Positions 31,042 to 41,528 of a stretch of DNA of 64,000 nt are shown here, piece by piece. The position numbers and the translations under genes were made by a program. Source of the stretch: Dioszegia crocea. Lineage: Eukaryota; Basidiomycota; Tremellomycetes; Tremellales; Bulleribasidiaceae. The notes beneath the pieces are model-generated. The model worked only from the letters and a program-made list of their open reading frames with translations, had not been told where the DNA came from and did no database searches. Positions within the stretch are counted from its first letter, which is position 1. Each line of letters begins with the position of its first letter. The stretch covers positions 712,809 through 776,808 of the forward strand of contig BCKK01000002.1 of assembly GCA_001600615.1 (NCBI GenBank), written 5' to 3'.

Positions 31042-32547
31042 TTAATCCGCCAAAAGGCGCTTCAGACTCATCTGCCCCGCCAAATCGCCGCCATCAGCAC
31101 CAGGCGGCAGCATTACTTCGTCCGCGCCTTCCATCTTCACGTCCCCAATCTTTGCCTCTCCATTCTCAAGCCTCGCCTCATCTCGTTTCTCCCAGACATC
31201 TGCCTCGTCCTCCAACAGCTGCAAATGACCATCTTCCAGCGGCGCCAGAAGTATCCCACCCGAGCCTCCGGCTGAAATAGCCTCCCCCGACTGTCCTGCC
31301 CACACCCCTCCAGCTTGCCCATTCATCGCCAATCTCGGCGGTTGAGAACGCCGCCACAGCCCCCACCAGCTCGTCTGCCCTTGCTCATTGAGCAGCCCTA
31401 CGACTAGCAGACTGGGCAAGATTTGCGAGAGGGTCTGAACGATTGCGAGCTGGTCTGAGGAAGACCAGGTGTATGAGCCTACTTGCAGTAGGCGGAGATG
31501 AGGGAGTTGGGAGAGAGGCTGAAGGAGAGTGATCTGTCAGGGTCAGCTCTGCGTATAGATGTGGGACTTACGAAGCGCTCCACCGTCGTCGCGTGTGCTT
31601 CGTGGCTCTTCCTCAACGGCCGGTCGATGAACAACTCCTTGAACCCCTTATACTCTCCGACCATCCTGGCCAAGAACGACCCCTCGCCACCACGCCCTCG
31701 ATCCCAACCTCGAATCGGCCCGCATAACGTCAAGCTCACACGCTCGCTCTTCTCCCCGGTCGGAGGAGGTCTGAGGCGGAGCTCCCGACAGACCGTAATC
31801 ACATCGTCCGGATCCATCTCGTCCATGTCCGCATCAAGGACGAGGGTGGATAACTGGTAAGAGTGACCGATGAGGTGGAGAGTTGAGACGAATGTGGAGA
31901 CTTGGGCGTACTGGCGGAAACCGGGCGGAGGGGGTGCGCGCTGGCGCCATCCAAATGACCTCAAGCGGGAAGAAATGGGGAGAGGAGATTCACTGGGAGG
32001 ATGGCCGTTGTTCTTGGGCAGGGGCGCCGGAACTCGCGAGGCGGCCTGGATGTGAGGCGTGGTTGGTCTGGTGGATGGAGGGGGGATGTGTAGAGATGGG
32101 TGAGTGATGAGTGACGAAAAGAACAGGGCTAGGGCGGCATCATCTGATGCGTCCGCAAACATGCTCATGTGGGATAGCGACGGGAGTGATCGGATGAGCG
32201 AGACCAGCAGGGCAGATTCGGTCCAGCAGGATCGTGGTTGGCGGTGGACGACAGATGGGGTCCGAGGGGAATTGGGCTCAGGCTCAAGGTCGGGATCAAA
32301 CATGTTGAGATCAATAATGATGGATCTTCTTCATCAGCTTGATTTAATCTCGCCATAGGAGCTGAACCTACCTGACATATTTCCCCCAGCTTTCCTTGTG
32401 CTCGACCACCTCATGCAGCTGCTTCAACTCATTCACCCGGATACATCTGAAGAGTACTACTCTCGCCTCTCGCCGTGTCTTCCGCGACACCCAGCCGAAC
32501 TGAATCAGACTCGCAAGGTCAGACTGCCGGGCTTCGTCTTGATCCAT
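31042..32547 (-). CDS. F-box/LRR-like protein of unknown function
   Basis: The start gives MDQDEARQSDLASLIQFGWV, then RKTRREARVVLFRCIRVNEL, the usual post-F-box pattern of fungal F-box-like proteins, although I cannot see a full F-box. An intron (donor after YVR, acceptor near 32330) leads to SIIIDLNMFDPDLEPEPN. Then come leucine-rich stretches: ALLVSLIRSLPSLSHMSMFA, TFVSTLHLIGHSYQLSTLVL, LTLCGPIRGWD. A second intron at about 31535-31571 joins ERF to ITLLQPLSQLPHLRLLQVGS. The tail is acidic/Gly-rich and ends MSLKRLLAD. About 455 residues; soluble. A substrate-adaptor role is inference only. Confidence 0.6.
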
Positions 32548-33229
32548 GGTGGAGAAAATTCCCCATGCTGATGATCAGCGTGAAAATTTCTTCGGGCAGT
32601 AGATCAACATCGTCTTAGTGATACTTTTTGATAGTACCCGTCACCACTGTCCTTACACAGCTGTACCCGTGTCATGTCTCATAATTCCATGTTTCACTCT
32701 CCCAGTAACAATCTATGTCGAATGAGACAGTAACCACTTACTCAGTCTATCCTGCTGACTCAAAGCTAGAGGGTCATAGATGTGAACGCAGATCAACCGA
32801 ATTATCTCCCTCGGCAAGTCGAGCAAGCGAAAGAAGGGAGCGCTTCCCATGGATTCCGTGGTGGAGGTCATTATCCCCGCCATGGCAGGATGTAGTTGAT
32901 TGATGTGTTGGAAAGGATGAAAGGAAGCGAGCGAGCTCGAGCAACAAGGGTTCCCGCTCGGCCGGTCTATTCAATCAGGCACGGCCGGTGCGGCCCTTAC
33001 GTCACGTGGCCTTGTATGTATTGATAATGTCTAATCTCCCCAATCAGGCAATTACATCCGACAATAGCGGAGTCAAATTAGAATGAGTGGCCGCATCGAT
33101 GACGCCGAGCTTCAGCTTGTTGCTGCCTGCCTGCTGCAGCCAATATCCATCTCACACTACCCACATACACAGTCTACACATCCATCAAACCCCCCTGTAA
33201 ATACCCACGACTCAGGCACATTCATCGAT
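32548..33229. promoter_or_regulatory. shared promoter region between the F-box-like gene and OSH4
   Basis: These 682 bases lie between divergent start codons. Short open frames (such as 32715-32903) lack any domain. The notable element is TTACGTCACGTG at 32997-33008. The OSH4 leader (33120-33229) is C/A-rich. Confidence 0.4.
32997..33008. promoter_or_regulatory. overlapping bZIP and E-box sites
   Basis: TTACGTCACGTG joins a CRE/ATF-like TTACGTCA (32997-33004) with the palindromic E-box CACGTG (33003-33008). It lies about 220 bases before the OSH4 start. Binding is inferred from consensus only. Confidence 0.4.
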
Positions 33230-34842
33230 ATGGACAAAGAAGAAGGCACGTCGATTGGTAGCTCCAAAATCACGACCTAAAGCTAATCTCGCAAACAGGC
33301 GCCGACGTACCCCAGGAGCAGAAGGCGACATGGGGTGCTTTCCTCAAATCGCTGGCCCACATGACGGGCGACTTATCGTCCATGACTGCGCCACCATGTA
33401 AGTCAAGGAGAATCCAACGAACATTCAGCAGCCTGACGCCAAATGTTCTCGCACCTTTGTTGACGACCTACGCGTCGATTGCCTGAGCGCGTGACTCAAA
33501 GCTAACTCTTCAGTCATTCTTTCGCCCGTCTCCCTCACCGAGTTCCCCGCTTACTGGTGTGAGCACCCGCAGCTCTTTGCGCAGATCTCCGAAGGCACCA
33601 CGCCTCAGGATAGGATGGAGCGCGTCTTGAAGTGGTTCATTGCCACCTTGAAAGGGCAATACACTACCCGTAACGAGAAGATGGGCAGTGAGAAGAAGGT
33701 CGGTTTGGGCCGTGCTACTAGACGTTTGAAGGCTAATATTCTAGCCTCTCAACCCTGTTCTGGGAGAGCTCTTCTACGGTGTCTGGCCTGATCTCAACGG
33801 CCGCGGCGAGACTCAATTGATTGTTGAGCAGGTATCGCACCACCCGCCAATCACCGCCTAGTGAGTGCAAGGAATGTCCCATCTGACACTCGCTGACGAT
33901 CCAGCTTCATTGAGAACAAGAAGGCGGGCGTCAGACTACAGGGTCACTCCGGTCAGAAGACCGCGTTCACCGGTACCGCCATCAACGGTGAGTTACTCTG
34001 CTGTCGCGCAATGTCACCCGGCTGACTGTATAGTCAAACAGTCCGGCCACGCCATCCTTTACGTGACGCCCAAGAGCGGCGGAGCCGTCGAATCATACCT
34101 TGTCACTCTGCGTAAGTTGCAGCAATACATTTTAATCCGCTCTCACGCTGACAAGCCAGCTAAACTCCGTATTGAGGGTATCGTGTGGGGCTCCCCCTAC
34201 ATCGAGTTGGTCGAGACAAACGCCATTCAGAGCAGTACTGGTTTCACCGCCCAAGTATGTTATTTCAGCCTTTGCTTTATTGCTGCTGACAGTCAGATCG
34301 ACTACAAAGGCCGAGGATGGGTATCTGGCAAGGCGCACACATTCAAAGCTGTCCTCACCAAGACCGACAGCAAGAAGTCTCTCCAGACATACGAGGGTCA
34401 ATGGACGGGGACGAGCCATATTGGAGGTTCCAAGGGACCCATCTTCCTCGACACATCATCTGGCGCCAAGGAGGAAGTGACCGTTGCGGCGCTAGACGCT
34501 CAGGGACCCTGGGAGAGCAGAAGGCTATGGGACAAGGTTGCCAAGGGTATCAAGGGCGCCAATTACGATCTCGCCGGAGCGGAGAAGAGCAGAATAGAGG
34601 TGAGTCTCAGAAATCTACATTCTGGTGGCGCAAGGCTGATACCTTAGAATGAGCAGCGCCAGCGTCGTAAAGACGAGACGGCCGGAAACGAGACATGGGG
34701 TCTTTGGCATTTCAGCCATGTCGACTCTGAGCCTGAATACGCCCGACTCTCGGACATGCTGCATGACAAGCTCACCCCACCGCATGAGGATGCGTACGTC
34801 TACAAGGAGGGTGTCGCTGTGGGCTCTAGAAGCACTGCTTGA
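33230..34842 (+). CDS. KES1: oxysterol-binding protein, Osh4/Kes1 type
   Basis: A lipid exchanger that swaps sterol and PI4P between membranes, mainly at the Golgi. The protein is a single ORD domain without PH domain or ankyrin repeats, as in yeast Kes1. After a short first exon ([10 protein letters not shown]) the reading is [20 protein letters not shown] (lid region), [46 protein letters not shown], and the family fingerprint [13 protein letters not shown], whose His-His pair contacts the PI4P head group. Later come [17 protein letters not shown] and [18 protein letters not shown] residues near the end. Six or seven introns; about 400 residues, normal length. Confidence 0.93.
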
Positions 34843-35127
34843 GGTGGGGAGAGATTCGGCCTATCGTGAATATAGATGATTATGGAGTGTCGATACCCGG
34901 ACCCATCGTCATGCATCTCTGCGCGTTTCTGTTGTGACTTCTACCCCAAGTCCTGAATGCATAAGAAGGCCTTACGACATGACAGCTCAACACGATCACT
35001 ACGAGACCACTCGAAGAAGTAGCAGTACCCCTTGTTGACACGCACGGGTTCCAGCAATCAAGGGTGTCAGCCGCAGAAGCTATAAGCTCTGCTGGCATCG
35101 ACTACATTACTACCTTGATTGAGCTCC
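34843..35127. other. intergenic, no gene seen
   Basis: These 285 bases hold the OSH4 3' flank and the promoter of the next plus-strand gene. No distinctive element. Confidence 0.35.
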
Positions 35128-37962
35128 ATGAGCGCGTTGCCTTCCTTCCTCAGTTCTGGAGCTTCCTCTAGGGCACACCATGCCTTTCTAGTAAAATTGC
35201 ACCGGGCGCAGTCCGACCGAGAAGAAGACGAGGTCATCCAACAAGAGGTCCAGCGCGCGAAGGTTGAATTGGCCGTCAAAGGGGGTGCAAGCTTGGTGAG
35301 TTTGACCATCGTGTTCGTAATCATGTACATCAGCTCATCATCTTAGAGCACAATCACTGATACACTCATCACTCTCCTCCACGGCTCAATCTCTCAACAC
35401 CGCGCTGGAATATTTGAAACAACAGCAGGACCTGGAGATGATGATGATGGTGGGGCACAGAAGAGCCGGCCTGGCCATGGAAGCGGCGAGGACTGGGCTC
35501 TCATGGCTGCTCTTCAAGTCGCCGAGCAATCCAGAGACGTTCGGCAGAAACGTATAGGTGAGATTAGGTCGATAGCTTGGGACTTCTGAGCTGTCCTGAT
35601 ATTCAGGATACCTGTACCTCGCCGAACGGCTTCCTCAAGCCCATGAACTGCGATTAATGTTGATCAATACTATCCGCAAGGTATGTCGGGGTGATTACCA
35701 GGCAGCCCTTGTGGTCGTCGACTGACAGTAATCAGGATTTGGAATCTAAGCAAATCGGCCATGTTCTTCTCGCCCTCAATACCATCATCAAACAGCCATC
35801 TGCCGATCTTGCTCCTGCAGTCACACCTATCCTGACTTCTAAGTCTTTCCTAAAGCACGCGGAGTAAGTCTTGCACCAATTCGTCGTCCTTTTTGGAGGA
35901 TGTTCAGGCTTTTCTATCAACGCTGATACCTTCAGACCCGCTGTGAGACAACGGAGTCTCCAAGGGCTGGCCGCGCTGCACCTCCCCCCAGCCGCTACCG
36001 CCCCCGACTTCCCTTTGTCAATGAGCAAAGTCGTACGCCTTATCGCCAGCGAGCAGGATGATGGTGTGCTCTGTGTTCTGCTGGTTCTCCTCCGGAAACT
36101 CTTGGAAGTAAGTCACTTGCAACGGTGTTGCTTCTGTTCACCGACACTCTGAAATGAGTTAACTCCTGCTGATTTATCTCAGAGCGGAAGTCATGTATTA
36201 CAGAATCTGCAAGAACAAATCTACCTCATACAGCAAATCTCTCGACTCTTGGGCAACATCTCCCCGGAATTACAAATTGCCATAACAGCTGTTGGCGCTC
36301 TGGCGTCTATTCTGCGTGTGAAAGCTGTCGATGATTCTGAGGGCGCAGACGGCGGTGCTCTCAGCCCAAAACTGGTGGACTTGGACGAGGTGTTGGCGCG
36401 GCTGATACCGGGCATTGCCAATTGTGAGGGGCTTGGCGGAGGTAGATTCTTTCTATCTGTACCTAGGACGATAGCTAATATCCTAGCACTCGTCCTTGAG
36501 ACATGCTCATTGCTCGGCGTAGCAAATAGCGACTTCAACTCACCCTTGACGACCCGGCAGTGCCTCAGGATACTCAGTGACGTTCTGTGCCCAAACTCGT
36601 CATCTTCTCAACTCACATTACCGCCGGCGAACGACCATGTGCTCGTACTCCGCTGTCTGTCCCATATTCCGCTTGATCGATGGGATGGGGAATTTGATGC
36701 AGGGGAAATGGGAGTCATCATGCGTGGTCTGGAAAGTGGAGACGATAGCGTGCGAAAAGCGGTATGTGGCGCAAATTTGGAGATCGTTGATGATCGATTG
36801 CTGATTCTGCAGACTTTGAAACTCCTTCAGCGTACAGCACCTGAAGTGCTAGATCAGACATTCAGCAATTATCTCACGGCACTACATCAACGCTCCGATC
36901 TGGCCTTGCCTCCACAATTCCCCTCGGGCCTAGACGATTCTCGGAAATTACAATTGGCTCTGCGCGAGACTGCTACACGGGCGTTGGAGCTTGTAAGCAT
37001 TGGTGAGAGCGGACAAAGTGGAGGCCAACGTGCTGCGGATGGTGTATATGCTATCTTGGAGGCAATACAAGGATCTGAGGGGGACTTGGAGGCGCACGAG
37101 GATGTGATATGGGAAGAATGTCTCAGGAACATAAGAGGTTTATTGGATGATCGTGAGTCTGATAATCCAGTCTTATTGCGAGAGTAACCAGCTGATCTCT
37201 CTAGGTCCTCCAACGTACCGTGCAGAATTCACCGCTAGACTCATACACTTAACCCCTATACCCAGTCAGACATTGTTGGCCCTTCGATCTCTTGTGATTT
37301 GCGATTATGCAAACCAAGATCTAGACATCACTTCGATTTCTGGCGCTTTGCTGGCTGACTTGGCCATGGCGAAAGGTTCGTCCTTACCCCTTACATATCC
37401 GACCCGATGGGTTTGACTGACATCATCAGGCGGTGAATTGCAGGAAAAGATCCTTGCGGCTGTTATCTATGTCTTGTCCTCGTCTGAGCAGGATAATGCA
37501 AAGACAATGCATGAAGCGCAGGAGGGACTGGGCAAGATATTGCGTGAGAAGAAGATGTCGAAGCAAATACAAACTGTGAGGTTGTTAAAGCCAGACTGAC
37601 ATCAATCTTTTTGGCAATGCTCAAAATGCAGCTTATAAACTCAATCTTGGATATATTATCAGCAGGAGCTGTAGGCGAGATCAGAACTGAAATAGGATCA
37701 GGAAAGCATGGAGTGAGTTGCTGCTCAGAGCCGTGACTTTTCCCTTAGCTGATATCGATAGCCTGATGTTATCTTGCGCGCGACCCAAGTTGTCTGGCTC
37801 AGACATAGGCCTGAGCTGGATCGCGATCACAAAGCATCGACTGGTCATTCCCCGCGATTGCCTGGCAGTGGGTCCATACGAGAGGTCTCAGGCAGTACGC
37901 TGCGGTATGGCGCGTATGCGTCCCCATCAGTCAAGAAGCCAGGTAGCACGATGCAAATGTAA
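35128..37962 (+). CDS. adaptin large subunit, most like AP-4 epsilon
   Basis: A HEAT-repeat adaptin N-terminal domain protein of a clathrin-adaptor-type coat. The N-terminus reads SRAHHAFLVKLHRAQSDREE and DEVIQQEVQRAK, matching the AP-4 epsilon pattern of (E)xRSKxEEDxxV. The clearest adaptin block is RQKRIGYLYLAERLPQAHEL followed by RLMLINTIRKDLES. Later blocks include HVLLALNTIIKQPSADLAPA, AVRQRSLQGLAALHLPP, LIYLIQQISRLLGNISPELQ-like repeats and LKLLQRTAPEVLDQTFSNYL. A Gly/Asp-rich insert sits at about residues 75-105. I place the end at 37962 by splicing the GTGAGT...CTGATATCGATAG intron (about 37712-37767). Without it a stop follows at once. The C-terminal ear looks short or absent. About 800 residues. 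Divergence leaves other adaptin classes possible. Confidence 0.6.
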
Positions 37963-38188
37963 TGTGGAGCTGCTAGGCAATCACTATAGACGTAGCAAGC
38001 CCATAGACTTTTTGGCCCAGTACATAGACTCCCAACGAACACTGAGACTGCCCAGGCTGCTTCGCGTCCGAGAGTCGGGCCGGGGACCGGCGTGCCGGCA
38101 CCCTCTGGCCAGACAAGCAAAGCTCTCTCTGCGCTATGCGCCTCATCAATCTCATCTTGTGCATATCTCGGTCTCATCTACATTCACC
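37963..38188. other. intergenic, no gene seen
   Basis: These 226 bases lie between the adaptin and the transcription factor, both on the plus strand. The C/T-rich stretch before 38189 is the likely leader. Confidence 0.35.
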
Positions 38189-41100
38189 ATGGCTAGCTAT
38201 TCTCATGCAGACAGCGCATCGCCACGTATAGGTGGAACAATGGGCGTTTTCTCGGCGAATAAGGGGGAAGACAGCCGGAATGAAACTGCGAGCAGGGCCT
38301 GTGTGAGTTGCAGCCCCGCCTCTTTGCTTCCCGCCGAGTTGCTAACCAACGCCAGAACGCATGTCGTCGGATGAAGATACGTTGTATCGATAAAGACAGT
38401 CCGCCTTGCAAGCGATGTAGGACTATGAACCTGGACTGTAGCTTCGACCCGGCACAAGTAGTCGCGAGTGACCGTGATCCTAAAAGGTGAGCTGAAGGAA
38501 GAGATCAGTGCTGATTGTAGCCGCCTCGACCTGCTAGAGGGTCAAATGACGAATGTAAATGACAAGCTCGATGGGATATCGTCACTCCTATCTCGGCTGG
38601 CATCTCATTTGCCGGGGCAAATGCAAAGTCCGAACCCGCACCATCCGCCCTTGGAGGTAGAGGCTCGTACCAGCAGCAGTGAGCTCAAAGGTCAAAGTAT
38701 AAGCTCATATTCCTAGGTTACATATCTCCTCAGATGTCATCTCCGGCAGTGCAGCCGTACGTGCACTGGGCAGGCGAGGGAGGGAGGGAACAAGGTCGGA
38801 CCATCGATCCCAGAGTGTCCTCCATGCGCACAGGCTTTAGCGGGCGGGGCTCTGAGCACGCCGACGACCAGAATCCGATCGACTCGACACACTCTTCAGA
38901 TCATCCTGGGTCAGAAGACGACGATCCGCTTGACGCAGCGGTACGAATGATGCCGCTCAAAACTCTTACGCATCGGGAGGAGGCAGCGCGATTGAGGATG
39001 GAGGGCCATGCGGGAACACCTCCAGATAGGGGTGATGCAGGGAGCATGCACAGTGGATCAAGAAAGCGGAGTCATGGTGAAGAGGGTCCGGATGGAGAGC
39101 GTGGGGATCGCCTCGTGAGGCGGAAAGGAGACCTATCGAGGAGTTTCATGGATCCCGTTCAGTTGGGATACTGTACTGAGGATCAAGGAAGGGAGTTGTT
39201 TGAATCGTGAGTGGCAGTCTTGCACTATCCATATACTGAGGCTGCTTTGCTGATCTTGTCAGCTTCTTCCGTCACTCTCACCCCTTCATGCCTGTAATGG
39301 ATCCCGAGACTGACACCTGGGATGAGTGAGTTACACTTTCTGACCAGATGAGACGATTTCTAACGACGCAATCTCCGCCCCCGCTCGGCATTTTGCACGA
39401 CGGTCATTCTCCTCGTTGCATCCCAAGTTGCGGACTCCAGAAAGCCCCGATCCATGATGACTACGCAGTGTCGTCAAGCTGCAGAAACCATGGGTGAGTC
39501 CGAACTAAACAGTGCTGATATCGACAGCCAAGGTGACCCTCTTCTCACCTGTATCGCATTTTGAGACTGTCCAGGCTATGGGTAAGTTCATGAACCTGGC
39601 CTCAAGCTGAACAGCAGTGATACTGGCCTGCTGGAGTGATGTTGTCTGGCGACCAGCTTGTAAGTTTTCGTCTTTGACTCCGCTAATGATTAGGCCACGC
39701 TATGACATTAGCGTAAGCTCACCGAGAGGTCCTCAACTCATCTCTCAGTGTCGACATGGATATGCATCGCTGCTTGCCGACTTTGTTCAAGTCAAACATG
39801 GGCGCTGGTAAAACAGGCGAAGCGCTCGAACGAGATAGACCGCTCGTACTTGGTGCTCGGATATGGCTAGCTGTAAGTCCAGCTGCGGTGATTGTGCTAA
39901 TACCAGCTTGTGAAACTATCATACGAGTAGGTCGCCCCTCTTTCCGCAGCTGAATCTCGTAGGGTGGCATACAATCACGCTCGGCCCATCGCCTTCTTGG
40001 CCGAAAACAACCTCCAGCTCAGTAGAGAACTGCTCAAGCACCCACTCGCAAAGCGCTCGGATTCCCGATTCGTAGTCTCGGTGGAGTTCCAAGCTTGCAG
40101 GCGTGAGTAGGATTCTCCAGGTATCGGCTGAATCCCAGAACATTTGTTCCGTCCTTTCGACTTGGTCATAGCGTCTGAGCGGCCAGACATTGAGGAGAAA
40201 GTGCGGGCGCTGAACGACACCATTGAGGGGCTCTATGAGTATTGGATCGCCTACTACAGTATGTTGCCTTAGGTCCAGTGGATATACTGATGGGCAGATT
40301 CGCTCGGACTAGGCGCGGATGACTTCTTGGTCAAAGAATGTAAGGTATAGCAAATGTCAGAGCTGATTTCCAGTGAAGAGCCAGCGTGCATATGCTATGT
40401 GAGTATCAGTGAATTTGTGTTTGCTGGTCATTGCTAATACTGCAGCGTGCGGACTAATTGCCTTCTCCTCTCTGGACTTCAGAATAAGCATGACGTGCTG
40501 CTCCTATCTGAAGCGCGCCGAGATAGCCTGCGGCGGGTCATTCAGGCTGCCGCTTTTCTCGTTGCCTCCATTGGCAGCGGCAAGCAGTCTAAGAATTCAG
40601 AGTACGGTAAGTAGCATCGAGGCTGAATTGCAATGATTCATGGCAGCCGCTGACATTGCAGGGAACCACTATTTCCGTAAGTGGACATCCGAAATAACGC
40701 TGATTTCCCTAGACTTAGCTATCATCTCGACATCAAGAATGCTTATTCGGCTGGTCGGGCTGATGCCCTCTGCCTGTGACCCAAAACAGGTCGGTAAAGA
40801 TATCGAAGAGCTCATCTCTAGCGTTCCAAGATGTGAGTCGCTGTTATCTAAGCAATGAGCTGATTTCTAGTCCCCGGCTATTCTTTCGTCAGTCTGCTAA
40901 AGAACGACCTACAAAAAGCCAGACGAGATGGCATGATACCTTGGAGCCATACTCCATCCGCCATGCCCCTGCAGCTGAATCCCGATCCACTGTCCCGAAC
41001 TCAACACGACGAGCTCAATCTTCCGTTCTCATGGATGAACACGCCGACCGGAACATCACCTAATACGGCCGGACAGGGGAATTTGGGGGCCCTGTTAGAT

Positions 41101-41392
41101 TTCTCCAGCATCACTTCTGGATATCCTTGGCTTGATGTGCGTGATTGCGCTGCTTCGCCTTAGATTTGATGCTGATGGCTTAGATGGACTATTCACAAAG
41201 CTTTGCCCCATCGCTTGCCCTGCCGCCAGTTGGAAACGGTGAGTGCAGTCTTGCAAGCTGCGTAGATATCGCTGATCAGGACAGATGACGCGCTGCTCAA
41301 CCCTGGTCTCGACGTTCAGGCTTTGCTATCAGGGGCATTCGGGAGTGAGTGGATGGGCGAGCAAGGTCAAGGGCGCAGACGAGGGTTCTGAT
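38189..41392 (+). CDS. Zn2Cys6 fungal transcription factor
   Basis: A DNA-binding regulator. The start MASYSHADSASPRIGG is followed, across an intron in the first cysteine region, by the binuclear zinc cluster ACNACRRMKIRCIDKDS, then PPCKRCRTMNLDCSFD. All six cysteines are present. A linker leads to the coiled coil RLDLLEGQMTNVNDKLDGIS. A disordered part with RKRSHGEEGPDGERGDR follows. Then a middle homology region begins FFRHSHPFMPVMDPETDTWD and continues with VTLFSPVSHFETVQAM and RPIAFLAENNLQLSRELLKH. The end reads LNPGLDVQALLSGAFGSEWM and stops with TGA at 41390. About 14 introns are needed, more than any other gene here. It is tail-to-tail with the alpha-galactosidase gene (136 bases apart), a possible target. 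Confidence 0.85.
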
Positions 41393-41528
41393 CCGGGATG
41401 AAAATGGAAACCTGATGGTGCTTGGGGTCCTCCAATCTATCACGCAATGCATTCCCAGTCACTCATGCCATTTAGGACTATTGATCAAAATCCCAGAACA
41501 TCCTAATATACAAGCAAAATCACATTCC

